NCBI GenBank assembly: GCA_037176885.1
Contig: JAWWNJ010000007.1
Span: 620,001-684,000 of the forward strand
Origin: Favolaschia claudopus
Taxonomy: Eukaryota > Basidiomycota > Agaricomycetes > Agaricales > Mycenaceae
Length of the DNA stretch: 64,000 bases
Reading direction: 5' to 3'
How positions within the stretch are numbered: the first letter of the stretch is position 1; every line of letters starts with the position of its first letter. Positions 34,276 to 45,933 of this stretch are shown here, piece after piece. A model generated the notes under the pieces. It saw only the letters and a program-made list of their open reading frames with translations. It made no database searches and was not told where the DNA came from. A program made the position numbers and the translations under genes.

Positions 34276-34365
34276 GCGTATGTCGTGCAAGGAGCACAAC
34301 CGGGCTAATTAGCTGAGGTCTGCATTAGAAACCGGTAAAATCGGGGTTCGACTCCCTGCATCCGA
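34276..34365 (+). ncRNA. tRNA-like locus 5a (type 3)
   Basis: The D-like hairpin is GTGC-AAGGA-GCAC, the central stem ACCGG/CCGGT, the T-arm CGGGGTTCGACTCCCTG, and the 3' acceptor half CATCCGA. The 5' acceptor half pairs only partly. First full locus of array 5. Confidence 0.5.
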
Positions 34366-34515
34366 ATGTTTCTCCTCGTTCCTCTTTCCGGCAGTCGTAT
34401 TTTCTTTTCCATTAACATCTTACTCAGATTGCACATCAACACGGACTCGAAGACCAGCGCTCCAAATGTCTCTGAGGTTTCATTAGTAACCAGCAAGCAG
34501 TAACACTGTTACTAA

Positions 34516-34549
34516 CACAGTCTCGTGGTTCGATTCCTCGCGAACTGTG
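34516..34549 (+). ncRNA. B-box hairpin 5a' (T-arm only)
   Basis: The stem CACAGT/ACTGTG encloses a T-arm-like hairpin with GGTTCGATTCC. No cloverleaf 5' half is evident. It alternates with full tRNA-like loci in array 5. Confidence 0.4.
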
Positions 34550-34836
34550 ATTACAATGACAAGTAATCTTTGTGGCTTTTTTCTCTCTTTGGTCTAACAG
34601 GTACGGGTTCGACGAATTCACTGGACATTTTCCACAAATTTCCAGACTACGATGAGCATCGAGGTTCCTGGGATGCTTTCTCCCGGCCTCGAACCTTCAT
34701 TTCAACTCCTTCACGGAATTCCCTCCAACGAAGATCAACACAGCTCATTTGCTTTATCAATCCAAATCCGCCGAAAACCTCGTAAACCCTTCAAATCCTC
34801 CTCTCGAATCTCCATCCACAAATGTCTGTTATTCAC

Positions 34837-34934
34837 TCGGATGTCGTGCACGGAGCACAGCCGGTTCAACTGGGCCATCCGTCTTTGGGTTAAGCCGGTA
34901 AAATATCAATCGGGGTTCGACTCCCTGCATCCGA
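34837..34934 (+). ncRNA. tRNA-like locus 5b (type 3)
   Basis: The acceptor TCGGATG/CATCCGA is perfect. The D-like hairpin is GTGC-ACGGA-GCAC, the central stem GCCGG/CCGGT with a loop of about 29 nt, and the T-arm CGGGG-TTCGACT-CCCTG. This is a compensated variant of the type 1 acceptor. Confidence 0.6.
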
Positions 34935-35089
34935 ATCCAGTGTAGCAATTTCATTTTGGCCTTCTCCTTCTTTCTGACAGTCATATCGTCTTCTCCAATA
35001 GAATTTCACTCAGATTGCACGTTAACACCGACTCGAAGACCAGCGCTCCAAATGTCTCTGAGGTTTCATTGGTAACCAGCAAGCAGTAA

Positions 35090-35123
35090 CACAGTCTCGT
35101 GGTTCGATTCCTCGCGAACTGTG
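35090..35123 (+). ncRNA. B-box hairpin 5b' (T-arm only)
   Basis: The stem is CACAGT/ACTGTG around GGTTCGATTCC, nearly identical to 5a' and 574 bp away from it. Confidence 0.4.
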
Positions 35124-35437
35124 ATTAGTACAAGTAATCCTTGTGGCTTTTTTCTCTCTTTGGTCTAACATGTACAGGTTCGACGAATTCACTGAACATT
35201 TTCCACAAGTTTCCAGACCAAATGAGCATCGAGGTCCCTCGGATGCTGTATCGCGTCCCCGAATCTTCATTTCAACTCCTTCAAGGACGACGAAGACCAA
35301 CATCGGGATAGCAGGTGATTGCCCGTGGCCCGTTTTCCTTCATAATAAACTCCATGCCCTAGCTTGAATCACCCGAAAACCTCTCAAGAATTCCAAGTTC
35401 AAATTCTCTCCTCAATGCACAAATATCCGCTATTCAC

Positions 35438-35522
35438 TCGGATGTCGTGTACGGAACGCAACTGGGCCAACTTGCCTAGCCCCCCTTCGGCCAAGCCGGT
35501 AAAATATTACACCTGCATCCGA
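35438..35522 (+). ncRNA. tRNA-like locus 5c, B box deleted
   Basis: TCGGATG/CATCCGA and the CCGGT strand remain, but the T-arm is missing (AAAATATTACACCTGCATCC). Likely inactive. Confidence 0.4.
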
Positions 35523-35690
35523 ATCCGAAATGCAAAGTCAGATTCCTTTTTTTCCTTCTCCTGTGTTCTGACAGTCGAATCGTATCTTCCCCATTGAAAT
35601 TTTACTCAGATTGCATGCCAACACCGACTCGAGGTCCAGCGCTCCAAATGTCTTCTTCGTTCCAGGGTCCATCTACCAGCAAGCGTTACT

Positions 35691-35721
35691 GCAGTCTCAG
35701 GTTCGATTCCCTGCGCACTGT
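35691..35721 (+). ncRNA. B-box hairpin 5c' (T-arm only)
   Basis: The stem GCAGT/ACTGT encloses CAGGTTCGATTCCCTG. Confidence 0.4.
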
Positions 35722-35981
35722 AATGAAAAAGAATGTTGATATTGTTTTTTATTTGGTCTGACAGGTATGATTTCGACGAATTCCCTCAACATTCTTCAGA
35801 CTACAATGAGCATCGAGGTCCCAGGGATGCTGTATCGCGTCCCCGAATCAACTCCATTAACGACGACGAAGACTAACACCGTGATGGCTCGTTTTGCTTC
35901 ATAATAAATGCATGCCCTAGCTCAAAATTGGATCCGCCACAAACCTCGCACAGACTCCAAATCCTCTTCCCCGCTATTCAC

Positions 35982-36079
35982 TCGGATGTCGTGCACGGAG
36001 CACAACCGGGCCAACTCCTTCATCCCCTCTTTAGCCAAGCCGGTGAAATATCAATCGGGGTTCGACTCCCTGCATCCGA
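35982..36079 (+). ncRNA. tRNA-like locus 5d (type 3)
   Basis: The acceptor TCGGATG/CATCCGA is perfect, with the hairpin GTGC-ACGGA-GCAC, the central ACCGG/CCGGT and the T-arm CGGGGTTCGACTCCCTG. A T6 run follows at about 36,102. Confidence 0.6.
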
Positions 36080-36237
36080 ATCTGAAATGCAGCGTCAGTT
36101 TCCTTTTTTCCTTCTCCTGCGTTCTGACGGTTGCATCCTCTTCCCCATTAACAATTTACTCAGATTCCACACAAATACCGACTCAAGGTCCAAGCCTTCA
36201 AATGTCTTTAACGTTCCATCAACCAGCAAGCGTTACA

Positions 36238-36269
36238 GCAGTCTCGGGGTTCGATTCCCTGCGCACTGT
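36238..36269 (+). ncRNA. B-box hairpin 5d' (T-arm only)
   Basis: The stem GCAGT/ACTGT encloses GGGGTTCGATTCCCTG. It is followed at about 36,290-36,320 by a T/CT-rich tract. Confidence 0.4.
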
Positions 36270-36558
36270 GATTCAATATCTCGTTGGGGAGTTTTTTTCT
36301 CTCTCTCTCTTTCTCTCTCCTTGGTCTGACAGGTATGCTTCCGTAGAATTCACTCAACATCCTTCGGACTACAACGAAGGAACTGGCATGCTTTCTCTTG
36401 TCCTCGAATCCTCAAAACTCCTTCATGATGTACTTTAACCTCCCACTCAACACAAACAAATTCACGCTCGCTCCCCGAGTCCATCGATACCAAGTCTATT
36501 TCCTCGAAGCGCTCCAAGCCTTCGGAAGTATCTTCGCCTGTTCTCACAAATTACGAAC

Positions 36559-36646
36559 TCAAACGTCGTCATTCAATCAGATTAACCGGCTGTTCAATGT
36601 TCAATCAGGAAATTGAACTGTTCATCGGGGTTCACTGATTCCCCAG
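36559..36646 (+). ncRNA. degenerate tRNA-like locus 5e
   Basis: TCAAACGTCGTC and GGGGTTCACTGATTCCCC recall the family ends, but the loops are altered. It is the array-distal copy. Confidence 0.3.
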
Positions 36647-36766
36647 GTCCCTATAACGATTGAGGCTGACCGCTTTTTACTTTAAGCGATTGATTTGACT
36701 CTTACAGTAGTATCTGAATCAAAACATACACCGGCGGCGGCAATGTAGCTTTGGGGATCGACTTAC

Positions 36767-39205
36767 ATCGTTTGCACCCCTTTAGATTAATCCTCGTTGC
36801 TACTTGACGAAAGTTGAGGTTAATCTGTGTTGCTCGTTGGCAAAGTTTTGTAAAAATAATCTTCCCTTTGGTGGGATTAAATCCTACGACAAAAAAAATC
36901 TCCTGTCTGAACAATACCGCCACTACACCCAACATAATCCTGCGTCGAAATAATCCCGCACCCCAACATAATCCTGCGTCGATGATCCCGCGCCCCAATA
37001 TAATCCTCCGTCGAAATAATCCCGCGTCCTGCGCCACCGCATAGTCCTCATGATGTTAAGCTAGCCCAAGATTAATCTTGTGCAGATTAATCTCAGCAAA
37101 AAATGATTCTGAGTAAATATAATCTTACGCACCATTCATCCTGTTACTTAGCCCGTGTTTCCTGTTGTGTTAAATCAATAGGAAGGTATCCTCAGCTCAA
37201 ACACGCACCCGTGTAAGCTAAAGAAAGAACCCAAGAGATCGTCAAGTCGTTATAATCGTAAATACAAACAGGATATAACACACCAATTACATAAATGCAC
37301 ACCCGGTCGGAGGCCGTTGTACTGCTTCACCCGTAGTTCCTGTGGTTGCGGGAGATTGAAGTCCAGAAGTTGTCCTCAGCTGCAAGACAGGCCCGTATCG
37401 TCACCAGCTTACCGTTATGGTGGCTGCAAGCCTGCCTGAAAATTGAAACGAACTGTAAACTTCAAGAGCAGGAACATACAGTACTCACTCGGATCTGCGG
37501 AGCATAGGAAGCCGCTGTAGACCTTGAAGCGATCTTGAAGGATGATACAGGTGGAGGGTTGGGAAGGGGTGCCGAGAAAGTCTTGTGATCAAGGCGTCGT
37601 TGTAGGAGCAGATAGTTGGGGGAGCCAATTCGGCAGTGCAAGCAAGCGAGTGGCGGAGAGCCGGCGTGGAATTGGGACGTCGACATCGGGGTTGAGGCGC
37701 AGAGGGGTCCTTGGAGACACGGGTATTGCGCGACGAGGCCGGGACTCTGAGTGACTTGAGAATTGCTTGGGAAATGCTTGACTCGAAGGAGGACTTGATA
37801 ATGAAACGACGGGCTTGGATTCGCTGTGTAAGTATGTTCGTGGGCGATTTGCGGAGCGGCGGGGCGCAGGTGGGGTGAGTCCAGAGGTAGCATCAAAGGG
37901 CAGGATTGACTGGGTCAGTTTTGTGCGTGGTGGATTAGTCGTCCTTCGAGGATGTTCGTGGTGGGTGTTGGTGGGTGGCAAGCCTAATCGTCACGCGTGA
38001 CTGGCTCAAGCTTTCGGCCTGGCGGCACCACTGGCATACTTTGGCTTTATTTACTGATCGCCTCTTTGTCTTCCCCCTGCACCGTCGAATTCGCTGACTC
38101 GCACCACTGCAGCACTAGTCCATGGTTATGGCAGAACGATGCCTCCCTGACCTGAGGCCGAACGGCTCCATACATCAGTATTCTTCCGGTCGATGTCTGA
38201 GTCGTGGACTCGTGCGAGTCGCGAATTTTCCTTCTCAGTCAACTCTCCGAGACTCTCGAGTTGGGGACTTCAAATCGGCTCTTGGGTGGCATGCCACCTT
38301 TGTTCTATCTCCAGTTTCTACCTGTCTGGTAATCCTATTCACTGCCTTGTTCAACATACTTTCGCCTCGTTCAATGGGCACAGATGGTGCGTCAACTTAA
38401 CCTTTCCTCTCCTCTCCATGGACCATACTGACATGCCTCTCCTATAAATATATTCCACGACCCGCTCTGTTCCTTTCACTGCTGTGAACTCCGCTTACGT
38501 TGAAGTGCCACTCTACCTCTACCTCGTCACTCTACCTACCTGTGATGCTGCTGGTGTGTCCGAATCTCTATTGCTCCGAATTCGTACTAATGCTCGCATT
38601 TTCGACACAGAGATTTTCGAATGTATTTATTCATGTCAATTGAAATGAGGATGAATTTGCATTACCCGGGGAGATCATTCTGTTCGGCAGATTCAACTGA
38701 TTAATCCCCTCTCAGTTATCGCATCGGTGGCAGCAAGAATGAAATAAACAAGGCCACGGTCAGATTCCAAGGTCGGATTTATAATCCCAAGGTCAGATTA
38801 TTTTCGCTACATGCTGTCTTCTTTGCCTTCAATTCCAGCATTTAGAAAATAGGGCGGTACCGTAGGACACAATCGCAACGACATGGTAAGATTTTCCTGC
38901 TTAGCTCAGATTTAATCCAACGGTCAGATTAATCCGACAGGGATTAAACTTGGTTTTAATCCTGGCGATCAATCTCGCCAGGATTATTTTGCGTGGGCGA
39001 GCAGGATTAAACAACATATCCACGGGACAATCCTGGTGATTTATCTCGTGGCTTGAGATCATTCAAGGTTAGGATTATCTATGTGGAGATTAAATCTTGT
39101 ATGGGAGATTATTGTGTACATTGTAGTTTGCCAACGAGCAACAGAGATTAAGCTCAACTTTTGTCAATTACCAAAGTAGATTAATCCTATCCACTGATTT
39201 CACTG
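36767..39205. mobile_element. 2,439-bp TIR element with 8-bp target duplication
   Basis: CGACTTAC occurs at 36,759-36,766 and at 39,206-39,213. The subterminal parts are inverted repeats: AAAGTTGAGGTTAATCT and TGTTGCTCGTTGGCAAA on the left match the reverse complement of 39,120-39,180. Many GATTAATC-type palindromic octamers cluster at both ends, and a short minisatellite with CGTCGAAATAATCCC units sits at about 36,930-37,030. No transposase is recognisable, so it is probably non-autonomous. The 8-bp duplication fits hAT or KDZ-type elements. Confidence 0.7.
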
Positions 39206-39213
39206 CGACTTAC

Positions 39214-40502
39214 GCGAATCGCAATGCGAAAGAAATAGTACGCCTCATTCAGTTACTGTACAGCTGCCCTCCTTAGCCAGATTCTGTTGCTCTTGAGTTC
39301 AGTTTGTCGTTCTTCAAGTTTGTCTCGACTCTCCCTCTGGCGATCAAATATATATTTCTGAAAACCAACGGCAAAACAACTACAGTCGTCGGCGGTCTTG
39401 ACTAGATTTTAACGCAACCGAGGTAGCACTACGCAGAATATATTTGTTCTTCGGTAAGTGCAATTCTTTTTTTGGTGGGTTCAACCTGAACTTCAAAATT
39501 GAACTTTGACCCTATTTGGAATGGAAGCTCCCGGTTATGTCCGAGTTACTGCGTCTCGGCCAGGGGCTATGGTCCGGCTTGGGTCCGGCAATGGTTTAGC
39601 CGAAAGTCGAGCCATTCGAACTTGATTCGAACTTGATTCGAACCCAACTTGAAGCTTGAAGTTCAACTAGTATTGTTCAGCTTCAAAGACATCCGGAAAC
39701 TTGAATGGAAGGAAAGCAGACAATTTGACTCACATTCCGTTCCAATTGAGTCATGGCCAAGCTAGCAAATTGAATTGCATTCGGCGCCGACTCAGCGGTG
39801 TCCGATTTAACGGCGATGTTGAGTGCTGCCAATGCCTGCCATGCTCGGATTTGGAGGAGGAGGAGGAGGTCTTGGTATAGTGTGAGTGCTCAATTGTTTT
39901 TTGTATTCTGGATCCTCACTGAGACATTGCTCGATCATGCTCGCCGTTCAATAATTATGTTGGAATCTGCCAGTCGCTGAAGATAGGACAATGACCAGGC
40001 TCGATTATCACTTTAAATTTAGGCATGGATTCGGAGCAAACGCGACAGATTCCAAATCTCCACCCATTTTTTATTACAGCTGCGGAGCGAACACCGCGAA
40101 TCTTCCAGTTTGTTCGAGTTTATCAATCACTGGAGGGTAATTCGTCAAAGATCGCTGTCCGGACAGCTCTGTGACAACGGGGGGCGATGTTGTTGATATC
40201 CTTACAATAATTATCCGACGGAATGTTCAATCGAAACCCAATTCACCGCAGTAAATAAATCTACAACATGTGTCTCTATCGCCGGTTTCCAGTCCCCGTA
40301 CGGCGTCTCAGGGGCCTTCTTTGAACTACAGTGTACACCCATATACAAGAAGGTATCATCTGAAAGTGTCACATACTATACAGTGTGTATATCAGCCGAA
40401 ACCAAGGCGTCCTTTTCTATCCGAGAAGATCCAAGAAGAGGAAGAAACAAAACAAAGAACGACGCGAAATCAAGAGTCCCTTAAGAGTCGAAAACTATCT
40501 GT
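39214..40502. other. intergenic region with a relic of the F-box B upstream sequence
   Basis: The segment 39,405-39,530 (AACGCAACCGAGGTAGCACT, TTGAACTTTGACCCTATTTG) matches the regions upstream of the family B genes at 28,727 and 52,796, but no F-box coding sequence follows. A (GGA)n tract lies at about 39,853-39,868. Otherwise nothing recognisable. Confidence 0.5.
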
Positions 40503-42892
40503 TCATCGGCTGACGATAGTCGGACTAGCATGATATTCGGGAGGTTCATCCGAGGCGCTGTAAAGCTGATCTGCTGCCCACCCGCCCTCTAAATCGCTTT
40601 GAGAAGCTCCTGGTGGACTCGCCGTAGCGGACGACCCAATGTGTTGAGCGCTACTCGATCCTTGCTCGTAACGTGTCGATGGTTGGGTAACAAGACCTAA
40701 CTTCGAGGGAGGAAGAGGTGTTGTAGCAGTTGGCACAATCGGCTCAACTGCCGAAGTTTTCACCGGGTTGAAATTCGATGACTGTGCTCCGGAGGTGATC
40801 ATGAACGGTGTTGGTAATTGGAGCGTTTGTATGCTAGGCCGCCGGTTTGGAGAGCGTCTCCACCATATGAAGATGCCTGCCAGAATTCCGAGTAAGAGGA
40901 TCAAGCCTCCCACCACGCTTCCTACAATTGGGCCTACTTGAGAGGATTTATGGAAAGCTGACACTGACGATGTCGGCGCCGCAACGATCCCCGTACTACT
41001 CATACTCGCGGATGTTGAGGTCTCGATTACCGTGGTGTGATTGGTTTGAGCTACCGTGGTGTGATTGTTCAAACCAATTGAGTTGATCAGAACTTGGATG
41101 GCGTTGCTTTGATTTCCCGGAGAGAAACTGGTGGACGGCGGTCCGTTCCATGAGCTCGAGTATAGATTGCTTCCGTGTGTGGTTGCAAGATCCACGACGG
41201 CATTGTACTGCATCGCATCAGTTGTCTAACGTAAGTGACGATTTCAGAACGCAACATGCACCTGAACACTCAAATACGCCTTGATAATAGATTGGAGCGC
41301 AGGCGCGATTGCGTTGCGTGTCATTGCGGTTATGAGAGCCCGAGGCAGGAGTCCATCGGACGACTTTGCAACTAGTATCCGCTTCAACTGGATTGTGTTT
41401 CACATCCAACTATTCACGCTCACCTCCGTTTGCTATTATCCCATTTCCATTTTCCTGCCAGGCTGAATTCCCAATCGCAGCGGTAACGAGTTGTTGAATT
41501 CTGTTATTTAATCTGGTCACCTTCGTACATGATAAAATGGAGCCTCTGAACTCACAAGTCAAAAAACGAGCTATTGGATGATATCGAATAAAGGATGGCT
41601 AAACCTTCGATTAAAAGTCCGGTGTTGTAAGAGATTTGATTTATTTCCGCGGCCAGCTGACACGAGTCGGTGGTACTGACATACATCCCATCTTGCACGA
41701 TGTGTTTTGCATTCAACAAGTGATTTGTCAGGAAATTTGCTGAGGCTTCTGCAGCGTGAAGATATATTGCTTCCCCTGTGGCTTCGGCCAGTAACGCAGA
41801 TAAGCTGGGTCATCGGCCACTGATTAACACTCCGATATGTAGACACGAACAGCACTGACACCAAGAAACCCCTCGAAATCATTCAGTGTTGGCATCTTTT
41901 GGACAAGATAAGGATTACCCAGTCGATAGCACATTTACGAGAGAGTCTGAGGGAGTTTTGTCCTGGATGGCTGGATTGAGTATTTGCTTTCTCTGAATAG
42001 ATTTTAAGCCTAAGAAACACCTACATGAAATGTTCCGCCAGCAACAGTGACTATGAAAATGCATCAAATCTGAGAGAAGACCATCAGGAAATTCCGCTCA
42101 CTTCCTGCGCATGTTGAGATTATTGTAATATTTTTCTGAGTCATAAATCCGGCTTTCACATCCGAAGGAGCCACTGTATACGGCTGCACCGCCCACCAAA
42201 CTTGATCAGCGTAGACCCGATATTGAGAGTTCTTGTATGCTGATAGCGCCAAAGCTGCTGCATGGCCATAATTTCTGTAATTTTGTCAATTCTGTATCTC
42301 CTGGAAAGGAGAATGCTTACAGGCCGTCGTTCAGCTGTTCGAGGGAACATGGATGAGCAATTGAATGAATTCAGATTTCCTGCCACTAACACTGCAATGA
42401 ATTATCACCCATAATCGGATAGGTATTTGTGAGACACGTACAATTCGCCGGTGAAGTTTGTTGCTCCAAGACCTCCGAGATTTTCGGCAGCCAGGAAGAA
42501 ATACTGCTCAACTAGTGGCTCGTATTGGGTTTGATTGGTGGCCATGTCAAACTCAACCAGCTGAGAATAGAATGCGCCAGATCCGCCATACGAATTCTCT
42601 GGCAAAATGGTCAGCTGCGCAAGGAGGTGTCTGTTGGAACTTTGAATTTACCAGGGTCAGGGAACAGACCATTAGTGGTGTCAATGAACTTGATTGCTTC
42701 TTGTATAGCGGCCTCAGCAAGGCTCACCCTGTCGGCTGGTGAAACGGTGATGGTCGGTTTCTATATGGCTGACAACTTCAAACATCGCTCGGAGGAGGAG
42801 GTCGCGATACGCACCCGCCAGGAAGTTGGCACCTGCTGAGCCACTGTCCGCAGCAGCGAGGCCAGGAGTATACCCGAAATGAAGGGACCCAT
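40503..42892 (-). CDS. GH76-like (six-hairpin) protein with C-terminal membrane anchor
   Basis: Multi-exon gene. Proposed exons: 42,892-42,815; 42,760-42,652; 42,598-42,442; 42,274-42,102; 42,050-42,025; one from 41,895; 41,804-41,556; 41,500-41,424; 41,371-41,262; 41,207-40,503. Most introns are 51-55 nt with GT-AG ends. A signal peptide (GPFISGILLASLLRTVAQ) starts the protein. Family-like segments include GGSGAFYSQLVEFDMATNQT, LNYGHAAALALSAYKN, TCAGITVAGGTFH, LSALLAEATGEAIYLHAAEA and SYNTGLLIEGLAILYSI. A Ser/Thr-rich linker then leads to a transmembrane helix (GPIVGSVVGGLILLLGILAG) and a cytosolic tail. Related proteins are alpha-1,6-mannanase-like enzymes acting on cell-wall mannan; I do not see a clear Asp-Asp catalytic pair. 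The junction between the exon at 41,895 and the next does not join in frame. Confidence 0.7.
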
Positions 42893-43009
42893 GAGAATTA
42901 CAGCCTCTTCCCAAGGGGACGGCCTTAAGAGGAGGTTGCTGCCGCCAAAAGTAGCCCTACGATGGAGAGAATTCTGATTGTTTCTGCGATTATAATAGTG
43001 ATCAATCAT

Positions 43010-43990
43010 CGACCAGTGCTGGTGGGAATGCGCGTTGTTCTCAGCTTGAGAGCTCCCTTCACCATTGTATCAGTACGCTTCTCAAGAAGAGACGAACTAG
43101 CTTTTCGAGCGCGAGGACGGATAACCCAACGCAGTCCGGAAGAAATCCAAGGCAAATGCACGCACCTACTGGTGAATCATCAAGGCCAGCACCCTCAGAT
43201 AAGTTTAGTCTACCTGATGGTTGCAGTGTATCTTGAGTGAGGTAAGATAGGGATGAAGAAACCTCCTGGAACAGGAATTGGCCCGGAGCGTCCGATATGA
43301 GGCACACCATAATGTGATTCTTGTATCCATGTTATTGAAATAACTTCTTGAGCTGTGGGATTCGCGCCATCGTCAAAGATCATAGACGTCAAGCCGAATG
43401 ACGCACGCAACGAGTCCAAGCTATTTTCCATCTCCCTTTCAAGGGGATGAGCGCTGCAAGCGGCAACAATTCTCCAGGATGATTTCCAGACCATGCTGGA
43501 TCTCAGTGAACGGGGTAACAATAGGTTCGGCACGCTCATTCTCTTCACCCTGACATACGGCTGATTCAAATGATGAATCGCTCAGTCAATCGTCCGAAAT
43601 ATCACGATAACGCCTGAAAGGTCGCGCACCCCGAGGCCATCCCTTGTCGCAAATCCGTCAGATGAGATCCGAGCTAAAGAGGGAGTGGAATCAGATACCG
43701 GGTACATGACAGACACAAAACAGATTAGAACGGCATTTGATGCCATACTTGAAGACGTTGGGCGCTGAACATTCAAGAACGACAGTTAAGATTGCATGAG
43801 ACAAAAGCATCAAGATTTCGGCGCCGAGGGAGGCCAGTCGAATTTTCGAAAGTTAAAGCGACGTCGGCTGACTCGAAGCAAGCAGGAGGGTAAAACTTTG
43901 CGAGGGCAGGCGAGGAAGAATCTTAAGACGTCAAAGCTGCGAGACTCTGGGGCGAAGAGGATGACGAAGATTTTGTGAGAGAATAAAATA
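43010..43990 (-). other. possible eroded gene fragments
   Basis: Short minus-strand open stretches (for example 43,582-43,750, starting ASNAVLICFVSVMYPVSDST, signal-peptide-like, and 43,210-43,569) could be exons of a decayed secreted-protein gene, but I recognise no domain and cannot join them. Confidence 0.25.
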
Positions 43991-43999
43991 AACAGCAAG

Positions 44000-45650
44000 A
44001 GGCACATTTAGATAGATTCGTTGATCATCCAGCTCCGGAGCTCAAAGTGCAGGCGAGAATTGAATTGTGGAGTCGGAGAGGGTGGGAGAAGTCCAAGAGA
44101 AAACGGAGGTGGATTGTCCTGGGGTTACGAAGAATTGCATGAAACGTGATGTACGATAGACTCTCAGCGATAGTCAGGCACTGCGTAACTGAGGGCAAAG
44201 AAGAAAGACGACGGTCATGTAAGTACGATGCGAGGGCGATCTGCAGAGGTGAATGAGGGAAGGTATCGATGGCGATGACGACGAAGAGGGATAGGCGGAA
44301 CCGCGGAGAGGTATGAAGATGCCAGAGAAGCAATCAAGGCGAGCGTATGCAGGGATGGAGTAGGGTACGGATGCTTGTGGCGGGTATACAGTAAGAATGG
44401 GAAGAATACTGGGAGGCGTATGAGTGTATATGGGGAAGTTAACGATGAGGGGACGCAAGGGCGAGGAAGACCAAGAAGGATTGGATGCGTCGGTGGATAG
44501 AAGAGGCGAGGCGATGAAGACAGGCGAGGCTCGATGGAGGTCTTGAAGGGGTGGGTACAGAACGAGCAGCGAGGAGGAGGAAATACAACGGGGAAGGGGT
44601 TCGACAGCCAATGAGGTAGGGTCGAGCGGAAAGAGGGGTCAGATTGAAGTAGTACAGTCGCCGCTGAAATCCAGCCTCGGCGCGGCGAGAAGCATTGCAC
44701 GTCGGTTCAGAAGGAAAAGAAAGAGGATGGGATGGGAAATGTCCGATGCAGCATGAGGGGATTCGAATAGAAAGGAAGTAGTGGCTGATCGTAGAGACCG
44801 CGTAACGTAGGCTAGGCGAAGACGAGGAAATCGCAAGAAGCGACATGTATATATGATGAGAGAGACAGATATGTAGAGGTAGGTGAGAGAGAAGGTCACT
44901 AGTGATTGTGATGGAGAAGCGGTGGAGAGACACCAAGATAGCAAATGAATTAGCGGAGGTGATAGTGATAGAAAAACGACTGACGGCAAGAGGGATGAGA
45001 GAGAAGGGCTGCTGGATTTTGAGAAGTAGTTGCCAGCACAGTGTAAACGGCAGTCAGTACGAGTGACAAGAGGCTTAAAAATGATAAAACAGACGCACCT
45101 GGACCCGGTGAAAGGGAGAGATCAAGGCGCGTCGACTGGTCATGGGCCACGTCCACTTACCCTGGACCGACGACTGTGTACCGACGAAGACCGCCACTTT
45201 TTCCACAGTCTTCCGCTGTTTTCCGGCTTCATCTTGGCACCGTCTTGCTACCGCTCGCCGTCCTAGGTAATTTCGTACAGAACCGTCTTGAGATCGACTT
45301 AATGTGCGACGGTAGAGGTCCTTGAGCATTGCCAGAGACCATCCAGAGCAAGTCGAGAGCGGACACCAGCACCAACACTTCAAGTGAGCTTGGTGAATTG
45401 ACGTCAAGAGAGAAGATGAGCCGCGGCAGAGGTCTGGTTCGACTAGTTGTTAGTTCTGAGCATTCCAGTCGTCAACGAGCGTCGAGGATGGGTCCAGCGA
45501 GAGCGGCGCCGGCGCCGGCGCTGGCAGCCTGGCCAGGACGACGACAACCAAGCCTGGGAATGGATCTGTCAATGCATTGATCAGGTTCACACGCGTCCCA
45601 ACCTTGCCTTTCCCGTGATCATCTTCAATTCTGTTCGACTTCTCTGTCGT
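44000..45650 (-). repeat. R repeat, copy R6
   Basis: Module A is at about 45,610-45,060, with INALTDPFPGLVVVVLA on the minus strand and a GGCGCCGGCGCCGGCGC run. The C/T-rich body on the minus strand is at about 45,000-44,000. No module C intron was found. The neighbour beyond is the GH76-like gene. Confidence 0.6.
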
Positions 45651-45839
45651 CTGTACTTCGTCTGAATGCTCAAGCTTGCGCGAAACCTTCTTTGACTAAT
45701 TGCTCTCACCGACCGCCCATCTCAAGTAGCTTGAAGCTTCGGCAGCTCGCCGAATCTGGCTCATTAGCAGTCGGACAGGACAGTCATTGACAACTACTTA
45801 GACTCGGAGCGGGTTGAATCCGAGTCTGTCCCAAAGCAA

Positions 45840-45933
45840 TCGGACGAGGTGTAGGGCGCACCAGCAGATTTTCATGGGCCGGATCACTTGACCTATCAAT
45901 TCCGCTGAAAGGGTTCGATTCCCCACGTTCCGA
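45840..45933 (+). ncRNA. tRNA-like locus 6a (type 2, next to R)
   Basis: The acceptor is TCGGACG with CGTTCCGA, which carries one inserted T. The core is GGGCGCACCAGCAG and the T-arm GGGTTCGATTCCCC. A T5 run follows at about 45,957. Confidence 0.5.

Noticed and set aside
18918..36646. SINEs inserted independently
   Set aside because: Head-to-tail spacing near 300-570 bp, shared upstream blocks and constant order next to R indicate tandem and block duplication; no target duplications or A-tails were seen.
37462..37981. Open frames of 130-144 codons inside the 2,439-bp element
   Set aside because: Two overlapping frames of low complexity, no transposase signature; judged non-coding.
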